A stretch of DNA of 64,000 nt. Origin: Erwinia aphidicola (GTDB lineage Bacteria; Pseudomonadota; Gammaproteobacteria; Enterobacterales; Enterobacteriaceae). The translations under genes and the position numbers were made by a program. This document shows positions 25,988 through 34,909 of this stretch, piece by piece. Under the pieces are notes generated by a model, which was not told where the DNA came from, did no database searches, and was given only the letters and a program-made list of their open reading frames with translations. Numbering within the stretch: position 1 is the first letter of the stretch; each line of letters opens with the position of its first letter. The stretch spans positions 1 to 64,000 of the forward strand of contig NZ_JACXBP010000012.1 of NCBI RefSeq assembly GCF_014773485.1. Reading direction: 5' to 3'.

Positions 25988-27135
25988 AGGCGCTCCGCAG
26001 CAGCATCCAGCGTGGCTTCCTGTTTAGCGAAGCACAGGCGGATCAGTTTATGGGGGAAGGCGTCGGCGCAGAATACCGACAGGGGAATTGCCGCGACGCC
26101 CACTTCTTTTGTCAGCCACTGGCAGAATGCCACATCGTCGAGATCGGAGATAGCGCTGTAGTCTGCCAGCAGGAAGTAGGTGCCCTCGCACGGCAGGATC
26201 TCAAAGCGGCTGTTCGCCAGCGCCTGCACGAAGCGATCGCGACGCGCGCGGTAGAATGCCGACAGCTGGCGGTAGTGCTGCGGCTCCTGCTCCAGCATAT
26301 CGGCAATCGCCAGCTGTGCCGGGGTGTTCACCGAAAAGGTCAGATACTGATGCACCTTGCGCACTTCCGCACTTAACGCCGCCGGAGCCACGCAGTAGCC
26401 GACTTTCCAGCCGGTCATATGGAAGGTTTTGCCAAATGAGGAGACCGCAATCGCCCGCTCGCGCAGCTGCGGATGCGCCAGCACGCTGGCATGGCCGTGC
26501 TGATCAAAACAGATATGCTCGTACACTTCATCGCTCAGCACGTAGATTTCCCGCTGCGCAATCGCCTGCCACAGCGCGGCAAAATCTGCTTGCTGCCAGA
26601 CGGTGGCCGACGGGTTGTGCGGCGTGTTGAGGATCACCAGCCGGGTTTTATCCGACAGCAGGGCCGTGAACTGCGCCCAGTCAACGCGAAAGCCCGGCGG
26701 CTGTAGCGCAATGCGCTTCATTACGCCGCCTGCCAGCGTCACTGCCGGGGCATAACTGTCGTAGCTAGGGTCAAAACAGATCACTTCATCGCCCGGGCGC
26801 ACCAGCGCGGTGATTGCAGCAAACAGAGCTTCGGTCGCGCCGGAGGTGACGGTAATTTCGCTATTGGCATCTGGCTGGTAGCCGTACAGCTCGGCGGTTT
26901 TTTTCGCAATCGCCTCGCGCAGCGGGGCAACGCCAGTCATTGGCGCATACTGGTTCGCCCCCTGGCTGACGTGGTGGGCCAGGCGCTGCTGCAGATATTG
27001 CGGGCCGTCAAAATCGGGGAATCCCTGCGACAGATTAATGGCGTTGTGCTGCTGCGCCAGCGCGCTCATCTGCGTGAATATAGTGGTGCCCAGCGCGGGC
27101 AGTTTGCTCTCTGGGGTGAACGACGTCTGGCTCAT
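25975..27135 (-). CDS. ybdL: Methionine aminotransferase (YbdL/MtnE-type)
   Basis: A 386-residue class-I PLP aminotransferase close to E. coli YbdL. It converts 4-methylthio-2-oxobutanoate to methionine, the last step of methionine salvage. The N-terminal INLSQGFPDFDGP, PSYDSYAPA near 121 and SSFGKTFHMTGWKVGY near 235 (PLP lysine in SFGKT) are conserved. The ATG at 27135 replaces a TTG nine bases earlier. It is divergent from mtnB across a MetJ operator. Confidence 0.92.
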   Translation of the reverse strand: MSQTSFTPESKLPALGTTIFTQMSALAQQHNAINLSQGFPDFDGPQYLQQRLAHHVSQGANQYAPMTGVAPLREAIAKKTAELYGYQPDANSEITVTSGATEALFAAITALVRPGDEVICFDPSYDSYAPAVTLAGGVMKRIALQPPGFRVDWAQFTALLSDKTRLVILNTPHNPSATVWQQADFAALWQAIAQREIYVLSDEVYEHICFDQHGHASVLAHPQLRERAIAVSSFGKTFHMTGWKVGYCVAPAALSAEVRKVHQYLTFSVNTPAQLAIADMLEQEPQHYRQLSAFYRARRDRFVQALANSRFEILPCEGTYFLLADYSAISDLDDVAFCQWLTKEVGVAAIPLSVFCADAFPHKLIRLCFAKQEATLDAAAERLCQL

Positions 27136-27209
27136 GGATCTCAACCCTTACAGTGCGGTTTTATGATGTTGGACTCCGAATATAACACGGTGATAGTATT
27201 TGGCAATCA

Positions 27210-27225
27210 AGACGCTTAGACGTCC
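27210..27225. promoter_or_regulatory. MetJ operator (two tandem met boxes) between mtnE and mtnB
   Basis: AGACGCTTAGACGTCC contains two adjacent eight-base met boxes, each close to the AGACGTCT consensus (6/8 and 7/8). It lies 37 bases before the mtnB ATG and can control both divergent genes through S-adenosylmethionine-bound MetJ. Confidence 0.75.
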
Positions 27226-27262
27226 ATAACCATCCTTATCATCTTTCACACTAAGGAAAGAG

Positions 27263-27877
27263 ATGACGCAAAGCTCTCAGTTAGATCAATTAGTTGCTGC
27301 CTGTCACTGGATTGGCGCGCGCGGCTGGGCGCCCGCCACCGGGGGCAATATGTCAGTGCGCCAGGATGCGCAGCACTGCCTGCTGAGTGAGTCGGGCAAA
27401 GACAAAGGCAGCCTGACGCGCGACGACTTTATCCAGGTGGAGATCGCCACTAATCGTGTGCCATCCGGGCGTAAACCCTCGGCGGAAACCGGGCTGCATA
27501 CCTTAATCTATCGCCTGTTCCCGCAGGCAGGCGCGGTGCTGCATACGCATACGGTGAACTCCACCGTGCTGTCGCGCGTGGAGAAAGGCGCGGCGCTGGC
27601 GCTGCAGGGCTACGAGATGCAGAAAACCCTCGCCGGGCAGAGTTCGCACCTCGACTGCGTGCCGATTGCCCTGTTCGACAACGATCAGGATATCGACGGG
27701 CTGGCGCAGCGCATTGAGCAGTTCGCCGCCACCACGCCGCTGCGCTACGGTTTCCTGCTGCGTGGCCACGGGCTGACCTGCTGGGGCAAAGACGTGAATG
27801 AAGCGCGTCGACATCTTGAAGGGCTGGAGTTTTTGTTCCAGTGTGAATTACAACGCCGCGTACTGGAGAGAACATGA
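27263..27877 (+). CDS. mtnB: Methylthioribulose-1-phosphate dehydratase
   Basis: A 204-residue class-II aldolase-fold enzyme that dehydrates 5-methylthioribulose 1-phosphate in methionine salvage. The Zn ligands are in LHTHTVNSTVLS near residue 92 and in LLRGHGLTCWG near 166. GWAPATGGNMSVR near 21 is the family phosphate-binding segment. The start has AAGGA upstream. It overlaps mtnC by four bases and heads mtnBCD. Confidence 0.94.
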   Translation: MTQSSQLDQLVAACHWIGARGWAPATGGNMSVRQDAQHCLLSESGKDKGSLTRDDFIQVEIATNRVPSGRKPSAETGLHTLIYRLFPQAGAVLHTHTVNSTVLSRVEKGAALALQGYEMQKTLAGQSSHLDCVPIALFDNDQDIDGLAQRIEQFAATTPLRYGFLLRGHGLTCWGKDVNEARRHLEGLEFLFQCELQRRVLERT

Positions 27878-28554
27878 TCCGCGCCATCATCACTGATATT
27901 GAAGGCACCACCAGCGATATTCGCTTTGTGCACAACGTGTTATTCCCCTTCGCGCGTGAAAACCTGCCCGGCTTTATCGCCGTGAACCAGCATCAGCCAG
28001 CCGTGGCGCAGGCGCTTGACGATCTGCGTGCCGAAGTGGATCGGCCACAGGCAAGCAGCGAAGAGCTGGTGGAAGTGCTGTTCGGTTTTATGGATCAGGA
28101 TCGTAAATCCACCGCGCTGAAAGCGTTGCAGGGCATGATCTGGCGTGCCGGCTATGAGAACGGCAGCTTTACCGGCCATCTGTATGACGATGTATTGCCC
28201 GCCTTAAAACGCTGGCAGCAGCAGGGTGTCGCGCTGTATGTTTATTCATCCGGCTCCGTAGCAGCGCAGAAATTGTTATTTGGCTACAGCGACGCGGGTG
28301 ATATCACTGGACTGTTCAGCGGCTATTTCGATACCCACGTCGGCGCCAAGCGCGAGGTACAGTCGTACCGCAATATCGCCAGCCAGATCGGGCTGCCGCC
28401 GCAGGAATTGCTGTTTTTATCCGATATTCATCAGGAGCTGGATGCCGCACAGGAAGCGGGCTGGAATACCGTGCAGTTAATACGCGGCGCACATGACAGC
28501 GAGAGCCGTCATCGTCAGGTCGCCGGTTTTGATCAGATTAACCAGGAACTGTAA
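27874..28554 (+). CDS. mtnC: Acireductone synthase (enolase-phosphatase E1)
   Basis: A 226-residue bifunctional HAD enzyme that enolises and then dephosphorylates 2,3-diketo-5-methylthiopentyl 1-phosphate to acireductone. HAD motif I is ITDIEGTTSDI with Asp8 and Glu10; motif II is VYSSGSVAAQKL near residue 123; motif IV is FLSDIHQELDAA near 180. It overlaps mtnB (ATGA) and precedes mtnD by five bases. Confidence 0.94.
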   Translation: MIRAIITDIEGTTSDIRFVHNVLFPFARENLPGFIAVNQHQPAVAQALDDLRAEVDRPQASSEELVEVLFGFMDQDRKSTALKALQGMIWRAGYENGSFTGHLYDDVLPALKRWQQQGVALYVYSSGSVAAQKLLFGYSDAGDITGLFSGYFDTHVGAKREVQSYRNIASQIGLPPQELLFLSDIHQELDAAQEAGWNTVQLIRGAHDSESRHRQVAGFDQINQEL

Positions 28555-28559
28555 AACTC

Positions 28560-29102
28560 ATGAGCGCACTGACTATTTTTACCGAAACCGAAGCCACCAC
28601 CCCGGTCTGGCACAGCACTGAGGCGGCAGAGATTGCGCAAAAGCTCAATGCCAAAGCGGTACGCTTTGAGCGCTGGGAAGCCGACCGCGATCTGGGTGAA
28701 AACCCGGATGCCGATACGGTGATCGAGGCGTATCAGCACGCGATCGATCGGCTGGTGGCAGAGAAGGGCTATCAGAGCTGGGATGTGATCAGCATGCGCG
28801 CGGATAATCCGCAGAAAGAGGTGCTGCGCAGCAAGTTTCTCTCTGAGCACACTCACGGTGAAGATGAAGTGCGTTTCTTTGTCGAGGGCGCGGGGCTGTT
28901 CTGCCTGCATCTCGACGGGCATATCTACCAGATCCTGTGCGAGAAGAACGATCTGATCTCGGTCCCCGCAGGCACGCCGCACTGGTTTGATATGGGATCG
29001 TCGCCGAACTTTACCGCGATCCGAATTTTTGATAATCAGGAAGGTTGGATCGCGAAGTTCACCGGTGACAATATTGCGGATGCCTATCCGCGCTTACCTT
29101 AA
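28560..29102 (+). CDS. mtnD: Acireductone dioxygenase
   Basis: A 180-residue cupin that oxidises acireductone to 4-methylthio-2-oxobutanoate plus formate with Fe(II), or off-pathway with Ni(II). The four metal ligands are visible: His97, His99 and Glu103 in EHTHGEDEVRFF and His141 in AGTPHWFDMG. Its product is the substrate of the YbdL/MtnE transaminase encoded nearby. Last gene of mtnBCD; repeats fill the gap to the convergent mtnA. Confidence 0.94.
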   Translation: MSALTIFTETEATTPVWHSTEAAEIAQKLNAKAVRFERWEADRDLGENPDADTVIEAYQHAIDRLVAEKGYQSWDVISMRADNPQKEVLRSKFLSEHTHGEDEVRFFVEGAGLFCLHLDGHIYQILCEKNDLISVPAGTPHWFDMGSSPNFTAIRIFDNQEGWIAKFTGDNIADAYPRLP

Positions 29103-29138
29103 TACGGGTGATTGATGCGGGCTGCCCCGTAACTGCTG

Positions 29139-29170
29139 CGGGCGGACCGAAAAAGAGGGTCCGCCCCTAC
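29139..29170 (-). repeat. GTAGGGGC palindrome, 32-bp copy
   Basis: The minus strand reads GTAGGGGCGGACCCTC followed by a TTTTTCGGTCCGCCCG arm, so GGGCGGACC pairs with GGTCCGCCC. The same 32 bases occur exactly at 37898-37929 on the plus strand. Confidence 0.85.
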
Positions 29171-29173
29171 AAA

Positions 29174-29274
29174 ACCCGTGTTGATGATTTGCAGAATTGC
29201 AATGAAGGCCCTTTTTTCCGGTCGACCCGTGTTGATGATTTGCAGCATTGCAATGGAGACCTTTTTTCCGGTCG
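29174..29274. repeat. Tandem direct repeat, two units of about 50 bp
   Basis: Unit 1 (29174-29224, 51 bp) and unit 2 (29225-29274, 50 bp) differ at only a few positions. Each starts ACCCGTGTTGATGATTTGCA and ends CTTTTTTCCGGTCG; a truncated third start, ACCCGTG, follows at 29275. Each unit has an inner TTGCAG.ATTGCAA symmetry. No open frame or known element was recognised. Confidence 0.85.
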
Positions 29275-29288
29275 ACCCGTGCCGTCAT

Positions 29289-30314
29289 TCAACCGCGTGG
29301 CTGAAACACGCCCGCTTTCACATCTTCGGGTGTTACCACCCCGGTATCCAGCACCCAACCGCTGATCAATGACGCTGGCGTCACGTCAAACGCCGGGTTA
29401 TACACCTGCGCATTTTCCGGCGCCCACTGCACCTCGCCAAAACTGCCCGCCACGCCGGTCACTTCACTGGCGGCGCGCTGCTCAATAGGAATGGCAGAGC
29501 CGTCCGGGCATTCGCGATCCAGCGTGGTGTGCGGTGCGGCGACGTAAAACGGCACGTTGTGATAGTGGGCCAGCACGGCGAGGCTGTAGGTGCCAATCTT
29601 GTTCGCTACGTCCCCATTGGCGGCAATGCGGTCCGCGCCAACCCAGATGGCATCAACTCTGTTCTGCGCCATCAGGCTGGCCGCCATGGAATCGCAGATC
29701 AGATGATAGGGCACGCCCAGCTCGCCCAGTTCCCACGCCGTCAGGCGGCCACCCTGCAGCAGTGGGCGGGTTTCATCCACCCAGACGCTGCTCACCAGCC
29801 CCTGCTGCCAGCCGCGGGCAATCACGCCCAGCGCGGTGCCAACGCCTGCTGTCGCCAGGCCGCCGGTGTTGCAGTGGGTCAGCAGGCGGCTGCCGGGAGT
29901 AATCAGCGCACTCCCCGCGAGGGCAATGCTGTCACACAGCGCTTTATCCTCTTCCACCAGGCGAAGCGCCTCCGCACTCAGCGCGCTGACAAAATCAGGC
30001 TGTGCCAGCGCCAGCTTCATGCGGTCGAGGTTGTTCATCAGGTTAACCGCCGTCGGGCGCGCAGCCCGCAGGACCTCCAGTGAGGTTGCCAGCTCGGCCT
30101 GCGCCATGCCGTTTTCCGCCAGCAGCGCCAGCAGCAGGCTGGCCGACAGGCCAATCAGCGGCGCACCGCGCACGCGCAGCGCTTTGATATGGCCAACCAG
30201 CGTGGCAACGTCCGGCGTTGGGCACCAGATCTTTTGCTGCGGCAGAGCCTGCTGGTCAAGGATCCAGAGCTGATTATCACGAACCTGTAAGCTGGTGGTG
30301 CTGAGTGTCTGCAT
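29289..30314 (-). CDS. mtnA: Methylthioribose-1-phosphate isomerase
   Basis: A 341-residue member of the eIF2B-alpha/MtnA family that isomerises 5-methylthioribose 1-phosphate to the ribulose form. The catalytic Cys is in THCNTGGLATAGVGTA near residue 158 and the catalytic Asp in AIWVGADRIAANGDV near 235. LRVRGAPLIGLSA near 48 is a further family mark. It is divergent from mtnK, which makes its substrate, across a MetJ operator. Confidence 0.94.
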   Translation of the reverse strand: MQTLSTTSLQVRDNQLWILDQQALPQQKIWCPTPDVATLVGHIKALRVRGAPLIGLSASLLLALLAENGMAQAELATSLEVLRAARPTAVNLMNNLDRMKLALAQPDFVSALSAEALRLVEEDKALCDSIALAGSALITPGSRLLTHCNTGGLATAGVGTALGVIARGWQQGLVSSVWVDETRPLLQGGRLTAWELGELGVPYHLICDSMAASLMAQNRVDAIWVGADRIAANGDVANKIGTYSLAVLAHYHNVPFYVAAPHTTLDRECPDGSAIPIEQRAASEVTGVAGSFGEVQWAPENAQVYNPAFDVTPASLISGWVLDTGVVTPEDVKAGVFQPRG

Positions 30315-30364
30315 GGTTAAATCCTGGTTGCTTTAATGCGTCATATTGTGCCAACATGCATAAC

Positions 30365-30388
30365 GGATGTATAGACGTCTGAACGGCT
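30365..30388. promoter_or_regulatory. MetJ operator between mtnA and mtnK
   Basis: Three adjacent eight-base boxes are seen: GGATGTAT, AGACGTCT and GAACGGCT. The middle one is the perfect met box and the flanking ones match at five of eight positions. It lies in the divergent promoter region. Confidence 0.75.
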
Positions 30389-30427
30389 TATTACAACGAA
30401 ACGTGTCTTATTTTGAGGGTCAGGTCA

Positions 30428-31627
30428 ATGTCGCAATATCGTACGTTCACCGCAGCGGATGCCGTGGAATATGCTCGCCAGTTCGGCGGCGTGGATAATC
30501 CCAACAGTCTGGTTGATTCGCTGGAAGTGGGCGATGGAAATCTTAATCTGGTATTTAAGATTTTCGATACGAATGGCATCAGCCGCGTCATCGTCAAGCA
30601 GGCGCTGCCTTACGTGCGCTGCGTCGGCGAGTCCTGGCCTTTAACCCTTGACCGCGCGCGGCTGGAAGCGGAGGTGCTGATCGAACACGGCAAATTCTGC
30701 CCGCTGCACACGGTGAATATTCTGCATTACGATGCCGAGCTGGCGGTGATGGTGATGGAAGATCTCTCCGATCATGCCATCTGGCGCGGCGAGCTGGTCA
30801 AAGGCGTGGAGTATCCGCAGGCGGCAGGGCAGCTGGGCGAATACCTCGCGCAGACGCTGTTCCACACTTCCGATTTCTTCCAGCATCCTTACCAGAAAAA
30901 AGCTGACGTGGTGCGCTTCACTAACCCGGAGCTGTGCGACATCACCGAAGAGCTGTTCTTCAACGAACCGTATGAAGTGCACGAGCGCAACGCCTATCCG
31001 CGCGCGCTGGAGCCGCTGGCACAGGCGCTGCGTGATGATGCCGAGCTGCGCGTGGCGGTGGGTGGGCTGAAGCACCGCTTCTACTGCCATGCCGAAGCGC
31101 TGCTGCACGGGGATGTGCACAGCGGTTCGATCTTTGTGGCAGAAGGGCGCCTCAAGGTGATTGATGCCGAGTTCGGCTTCTACGGCCCGATGGGCTTTGA
31201 TATCGGCAGCGCGCTGGGCAATCTGCTTATCAGCTACTGCGCGGCCCCTGGCCTGCTGGCCCCACGTGAAGCGGCCGCTGCGCGTGAAAATCGGCTGAGA
31301 GACGTGCGTGAAGTGTGGCTGAGCTTTGCCGGGCGCTTCCTGGCGCTGGCGGCGGAGAAGAGCCGTGACCGCGCGCTGGCCGTCCCGGGGTATGCGCAGG
31401 CGTTCCTCGATAAAGTGTGGCGTGACACCATTGGCTACTGTGGCACCGAAGTGATCCGCCGTACCGTCGGCATGTCGCAGGTGGCGGATATTAAGCAGAT
31501 TAGCGATGAAGGGATGCGCGTCGAGTGCGTGCGTCAGGCGATCACGCTGGGCCGTAGCCTGATCCTGCTGGCTGACCACGTGGCGGATATTGATGCGCTG
31601 ATTGCGCGCATTCGCCAGAACGGGTAA
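30428..31627 (+). CDS. mtnK: S-methyl-5-thioribose kinase
   Basis: A 399-residue aminoglycoside-phosphotransferase-fold kinase that phosphorylates 5-methylthioribose with ATP, the entry step for recycling the methylthio group of polyamine synthesis. LLHGDVHSGSIFV near residue 229 is the catalytic loop and VIDAEFGFYGPMGFD near 246 the metal-binding loop. The ATG at 30428 replaces an upstream in-frame start; MSQYRTFTAADAVEY is the family N-terminus. Confidence 0.94.
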   Translation: MSQYRTFTAADAVEYARQFGGVDNPNSLVDSLEVGDGNLNLVFKIFDTNGISRVIVKQALPYVRCVGESWPLTLDRARLEAEVLIEHGKFCPLHTVNILHYDAELAVMVMEDLSDHAIWRGELVKGVEYPQAAGQLGEYLAQTLFHTSDFFQHPYQKKADVVRFTNPELCDITEELFFNEPYEVHERNAYPRALEPLAQALRDDAELRVAVGGLKHRFYCHAEALLHGDVHSGSIFVAEGRLKVIDAEFGFYGPMGFDIGSALGNLLISYCAAPGLLAPREAAAARENRLRDVREVWLSFAGRFLALAAEKSRDRALAVPGYAQAFLDKVWRDTIGYCGTEVIRRTVGMSQVADIKQISDEGMRVECVRQAITLGRSLILLADHVADIDALIARIRQNG

Positions 31628-31634
31628 TGCAAAT

Positions 31635-31664
31635 AAACGGGGCGACCAGATGGTCGCCCCGTTT
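31635..31664. terminator. Bidirectional terminator between mtnK and fadE
   Basis: The perfect 14-pair stem AAACGGGGCGACCA / TGGTCGCCCCGTTT with a two-base loop lies between the convergent genes and supplies T-rich ends on both strands. Confidence 0.88.
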
Positions 31665-31666
31665 AA

Positions 31667-34111
31667 TTACGCCGCTTCAATCTTTCGCTGCGGCTGCTCC
31701 TCTTTCACCGGCTGGGTTGCCAGCGCATCGGCAGCAAACTCATCGACGTTAATCGAACGCAGGCGGCTGGCTTCGGCGCGGATCAGCACGTCGGCCTCCT
31801 CCTGAGTCACCCATCCTTTCTCTAATCCTTCGGCCGCCAGTGCATCAAGGCGGGTAAAGGAGAGGTGTTTTTTCTGCTGTTTACACAGCCGGTCATGGAT
31901 AACTTCCGCCGCCATCACATGCTGCAGCGCCTCTTCCAGCTGCCCTGCCGGATTATGCTCGCTCGGCGTCAGATACTGACCGCGACCGAGGCGGCTGCGG
32001 GTGGCGGAAGGAATTTGCAGAATGCGTGCCAGCTGGTGATCGAGACGGTCCGACGGCGCACGGCAGTGGCGCCCGGTCGGGAACACCACCACGCGCATCA
32101 GTCCGGCCACCAGGCGGTTAGGGAAGTTACGCAGCAGGTCGTCAATCGCCCCTTCTGCCTGATTCAGTGCATCCTGCACGCCCCAGTGCAGCAGCGGCAG
32201 ATCGGCTTCGTTACGGCCCTCATCCTCATAGCGTTTCAGCGCGGCAGAGGCCAGATAAAGCTGGCTCAGCACATCGCCCAGGCGCGCCGAAATACGTTCG
32301 CGGCGTTTCAGGCTACCGCCCAGCACCGACATCGACACATCCGACAGCAGGGCGAGGTTGGCGCTGATGCGGTTAAGATGCTGATAGTAGCGGCGCGTAG
32401 CGTCACGGGTTGGCGTAGCGCTGGTCAGGCCGCCGGTCAGGCCCAGCCAGAAGCTGCGCATTTTGTTGCTGCCGACGTGGCCGATATGGCTGAACAGCGC
32501 CTTATCAAAGGCCACCACGTTGTTGCTCTGCGCCGCAGCCATCTCGTCCAGCACGTAAGGATGGCAGCGAATCGCCCCCTGGCCGAAGATAATCATGCTG
32601 CGGGTCAGAATGTTGGCGCCTTCCACGGTAATGGCAATCGGTGCGCCCTGATAAGCGCGGGCGAGGAAGTTGCTGTTACCGAGCATAATGCCTTTACCGC
32701 CTGCAATATCCATCGCATCGACGATTGCCCGCTGGCCGCGGTGGGTACAGTGATATTTCACGATGGCCGACAGCACCGCCGGTTTTTCGCCGAGCATAAT
32801 CCCACTGGTGATCAATGAGGCAGCGGCATCCATCACGTAAGCATTACCGGCAATGCGCGCCAGCGGCTCTTCAATCCCTTCCATCTTGCCAATCGGCAGG
32901 CGGAACTGACGGCGAATATGGGAGTAAGCCCCAATCGCCATCGCAATGCTTTTCAGGCTGCCGGTGGAGTTCGACGGCAGGGTGATACCGCGCCCGACGG
33001 ACAGGCACTCAACCAGCATGCGCCAGCCCTGACCCGCCATTGATGGCCCGCCGATAATAAAGTCGATGGGGACAAAGATATCCTGACCGCGCGTCGGGCC
33101 GTTCTGGAACGGCACGTTAAGCGGGAAGTGGCGCTGGCCAATTTCGACGCCTGGCGTCTGGGTTGGGATCAGCGCACAGGTGATGCCCAGTTCAACCGTG
33201 TCACCCAGCAGGCGATCCGGATCCGAGAGTTTAAACGCCAGGCCGAGCACGGTGGCGATAGGTGCGAGTGTGATATAGCGTTTATTCCAGGTCAGGCGCA
33301 TACCCAGCACCTGTTGACCCTGCCAGTCACCCATGCACACTACGCCAACGTCCGGGATAGCACCGGCATCAGAGCCCGCTTCCGGGCTGGTCAGGGCAAA
33401 GCAGGGGATCTCCTGACCGCGTGCCAGGCGTGGCAGATAGTGATTTTTCTGCTGTTCGGTGCCGTAGTGCTGCAGCAGCTCGCCTGGGCCAAGGGAGTTT
33501 GGCACGCCGACGGTAATCGCCAGGATACCGGAAACCCCGGCCAGCTTTTGCAGCACCCGCGCCTGAGCGTAAGCCGAGAATTCCAGCCCGCCGTACTCTT
33601 TCTTGATGATCATCGCGAAGAAGCGGTGCTGCTTCAGGTAAGCCCACAGCTCCGGCGGCAGATCGGCCATTTCGTGAGTGATCTGGAAATCATTCGCCAT
33701 GCGGCAGGCTTCTTCCACCGGGCCATCGATAAATGCCTGCTCTTCCGCCGTCAGCTTAGGCTGCGGATAGTTATGCAGTTTTTTCCAGTCCGGCGCGCCG
33801 CGGAACAGATCGCCTTCCCACCAGGTGGTCCCGGCGTCGATGGCTTCTTTCTCGGTGCGTGACATTGGCGGCATCACTTTCTGGAAGGTTTTTAGCGTCG
33901 GTTTGCTAAACAGCGCACGGCGCATCGGCAGGAGATTGAACGGCAGCATGATAAGCGCCAGCGGCAGCAGCAGCCACAGGCTCCACAGCCCGGAAAAACC
34001 GAGAGCTGCGGTCCATATCAGCAGGATAGCGCTACCTGCCAGCAGGTTGACGCGGTGATAAAATAGCGCGCCGATCAGTACGATCGTCGCCACAATGCTG
34101 AGAACCATCAT
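31667..34111 (-). CDS. fadE: Acyl-CoA dehydrogenase FadE
   Basis: An 814-residue acyl-CoA dehydrogenase, first enzyme of fatty-acid beta-oxidation, matching E. coli FadE in length. Two or three N-terminal hydrophobic helices (residues 1-60) suggest membrane association. The dehydrogenase core spans about 80-470 with ALTSPEAGSDAGAIPD near 235 and VEGANILTRSMIIFGQGAIR near 494. The C-terminal DUF1974 domain completes the family layout. A FadR operator lies just upstream. Confidence 0.96.
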   Translation of the reverse strand: MMVLSIVATIVLIGALFYHRVNLLAGSAILLIWTAALGFSGLWSLWLLLPLALIMLPFNLLPMRRALFSKPTLKTFQKVMPPMSRTEKEAIDAGTTWWEGDLFRGAPDWKKLHNYPQPKLTAEEQAFIDGPVEEACRMANDFQITHEMADLPPELWAYLKQHRFFAMIIKKEYGGLEFSAYAQARVLQKLAGVSGILAITVGVPNSLGPGELLQHYGTEQQKNHYLPRLARGQEIPCFALTSPEAGSDAGAIPDVGVVCMGDWQGQQVLGMRLTWNKRYITLAPIATVLGLAFKLSDPDRLLGDTVELGITCALIPTQTPGVEIGQRHFPLNVPFQNGPTRGQDIFVPIDFIIGGPSMAGQGWRMLVECLSVGRGITLPSNSTGSLKSIAMAIGAYSHIRRQFRLPIGKMEGIEEPLARIAGNAYVMDAAASLITSGIMLGEKPAVLSAIVKYHCTHRGQRAIVDAMDIAGGKGIMLGNSNFLARAYQGAPIAITVEGANILTRSMIIFGQGAIRCHPYVLDEMAAAQSNNVVAFDKALFSHIGHVGSNKMRSFWLGLTGGLTSATPTRDATRRYYQHLNRISANLALLSDVSMSVLGGSLKRRERISARLGDVLSQLYLASAALKRYEDEGRNEADLPLLHWGVQDALNQAEGAIDDLLRNFPNRLVAGLMRVVVFPTGRHCRAPSDRLDHQLARILQIPSATRSRLGRGQYLTPSEHNPAGQLEEALQHVMAAEVIHDRLCKQQKKHLSFTRLDALAAEGLEKGWVTQEEADVLIRAEASRLRSINVDEFAADALATQPVKEEQPQRKIEAA

Positions 34112-34132
34112 AACGTGTGCTCCGTAAGTAGT

Positions 34133-34149
34133 AAGAGGTCCGACCTGTT
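34133..34149. promoter_or_regulatory. FadR operator upstream of fadE
   Basis: AAGAGGTCCGACCTGTT closely fits the 17-base FadR dyad, with GGTC-N-GACC symmetry (GGTCCGACC). It lies 22 bases before the fadE start on the minus strand, where FadR represses until long-chain acyl-CoA binds it. Confidence 0.7.
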
Positions 34150-34329
34150 GGTTATATGTTTAGATTATCATCACTACGGCCGCAATCTGTTTACATAATA
34201 ATTACAACCTGGCTCACAAAGCGGCGGCACAAAGCGTTAATCCCCCAGGCTGTCGGGGAGATCGCTTCCCGCTTAACGGGCAACTTGATAAACTCCGGCG
34301 GTAACTCTTTCCTAAAAAGGACATCCCCT

Positions 34330-34908
34330 ATGTACCAGGACCTCATTCGCGCCGAGCTGAACGAAGCGGCAGACACGCTGAATAAATTTCTAAGCGAAGA
34401 TGCAAATATCGAGTCGATTCAGCGTGCGGCGGTTTTACTGGCTGACTCATTCAAAGCGGGCGGGAAAGTGCTCTCCTGCGGTAACGGCGGTTCCCACTGT
34501 GACGCGATGCACTTCGCCGAAGAGCTGACCGGCCGCTACCGCGAAAACCGTCCGGGCTACCCGGCGATCGCCATTTCAGATGTCAGCCACCTCTCCTGCG
34601 TCAGCAACGATTTTGGCTACGATTTTGTCTTCTCGCGCTATGTTGAAGCGGTAGGGCGCGCGGGGGATGTACTGCTGGGGATCTCCACTTCCGGAAACTC
34701 GGCCAACATCATCAAAGCGGTTGAAGCGGCGCGTGCGCAGGGGATGAAAGTGATCACCCTGACCGGTAAAGATGGCGGTAAAATGGACGGCGTGGCCGAC
34801 GTAGAAATCCGCGTGCCGCACTTTGGCTATGCCGACCGCATTCAGGAGATCCACATTAAGGTGATTCATATCCTGATGCTGTTGATCGAAAAAGAGATGG
34901 TCAAATAA
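34330..34908 (+). CDS. gmhA: Sedoheptulose-7-phosphate isomerase
   Basis: A 192-residue SIS-domain enzyme that makes D-glycero-D-manno-heptose 7-phosphate, the first step of ADP-heptose synthesis for the LPS inner core. CGNGGSHCDAMHFAEELTGR near residue 53 and GISTSGNSANIIKA near 117 form the active site. The length equals E. coli GmhA. The ATG at 34330 is chosen over a longer frame that runs into the fadE promoter. Confidence 0.96.
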   Translation: MYQDLIRAELNEAADTLNKFLSEDANIESIQRAAVLLADSFKAGGKVLSCGNGGSHCDAMHFAEELTGRYRENRPGYPAIAISDVSHLSCVSNDFGYDFVFSRYVEAVGRAGDVLLGISTSGNSANIIKAVEAARAQGMKVITLTGKDGGKMDGVADVEIRVPHFGYADRIQEIHIKVIHILMLLIEKEMVK

Positions 34909-34909
34909 T

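Noticed and set aside
29174..29274. Possible CRISPR array
   Set aside because: The 50-bp units are directly adjacent without unique spacers and there are only two; no cas genes are present.
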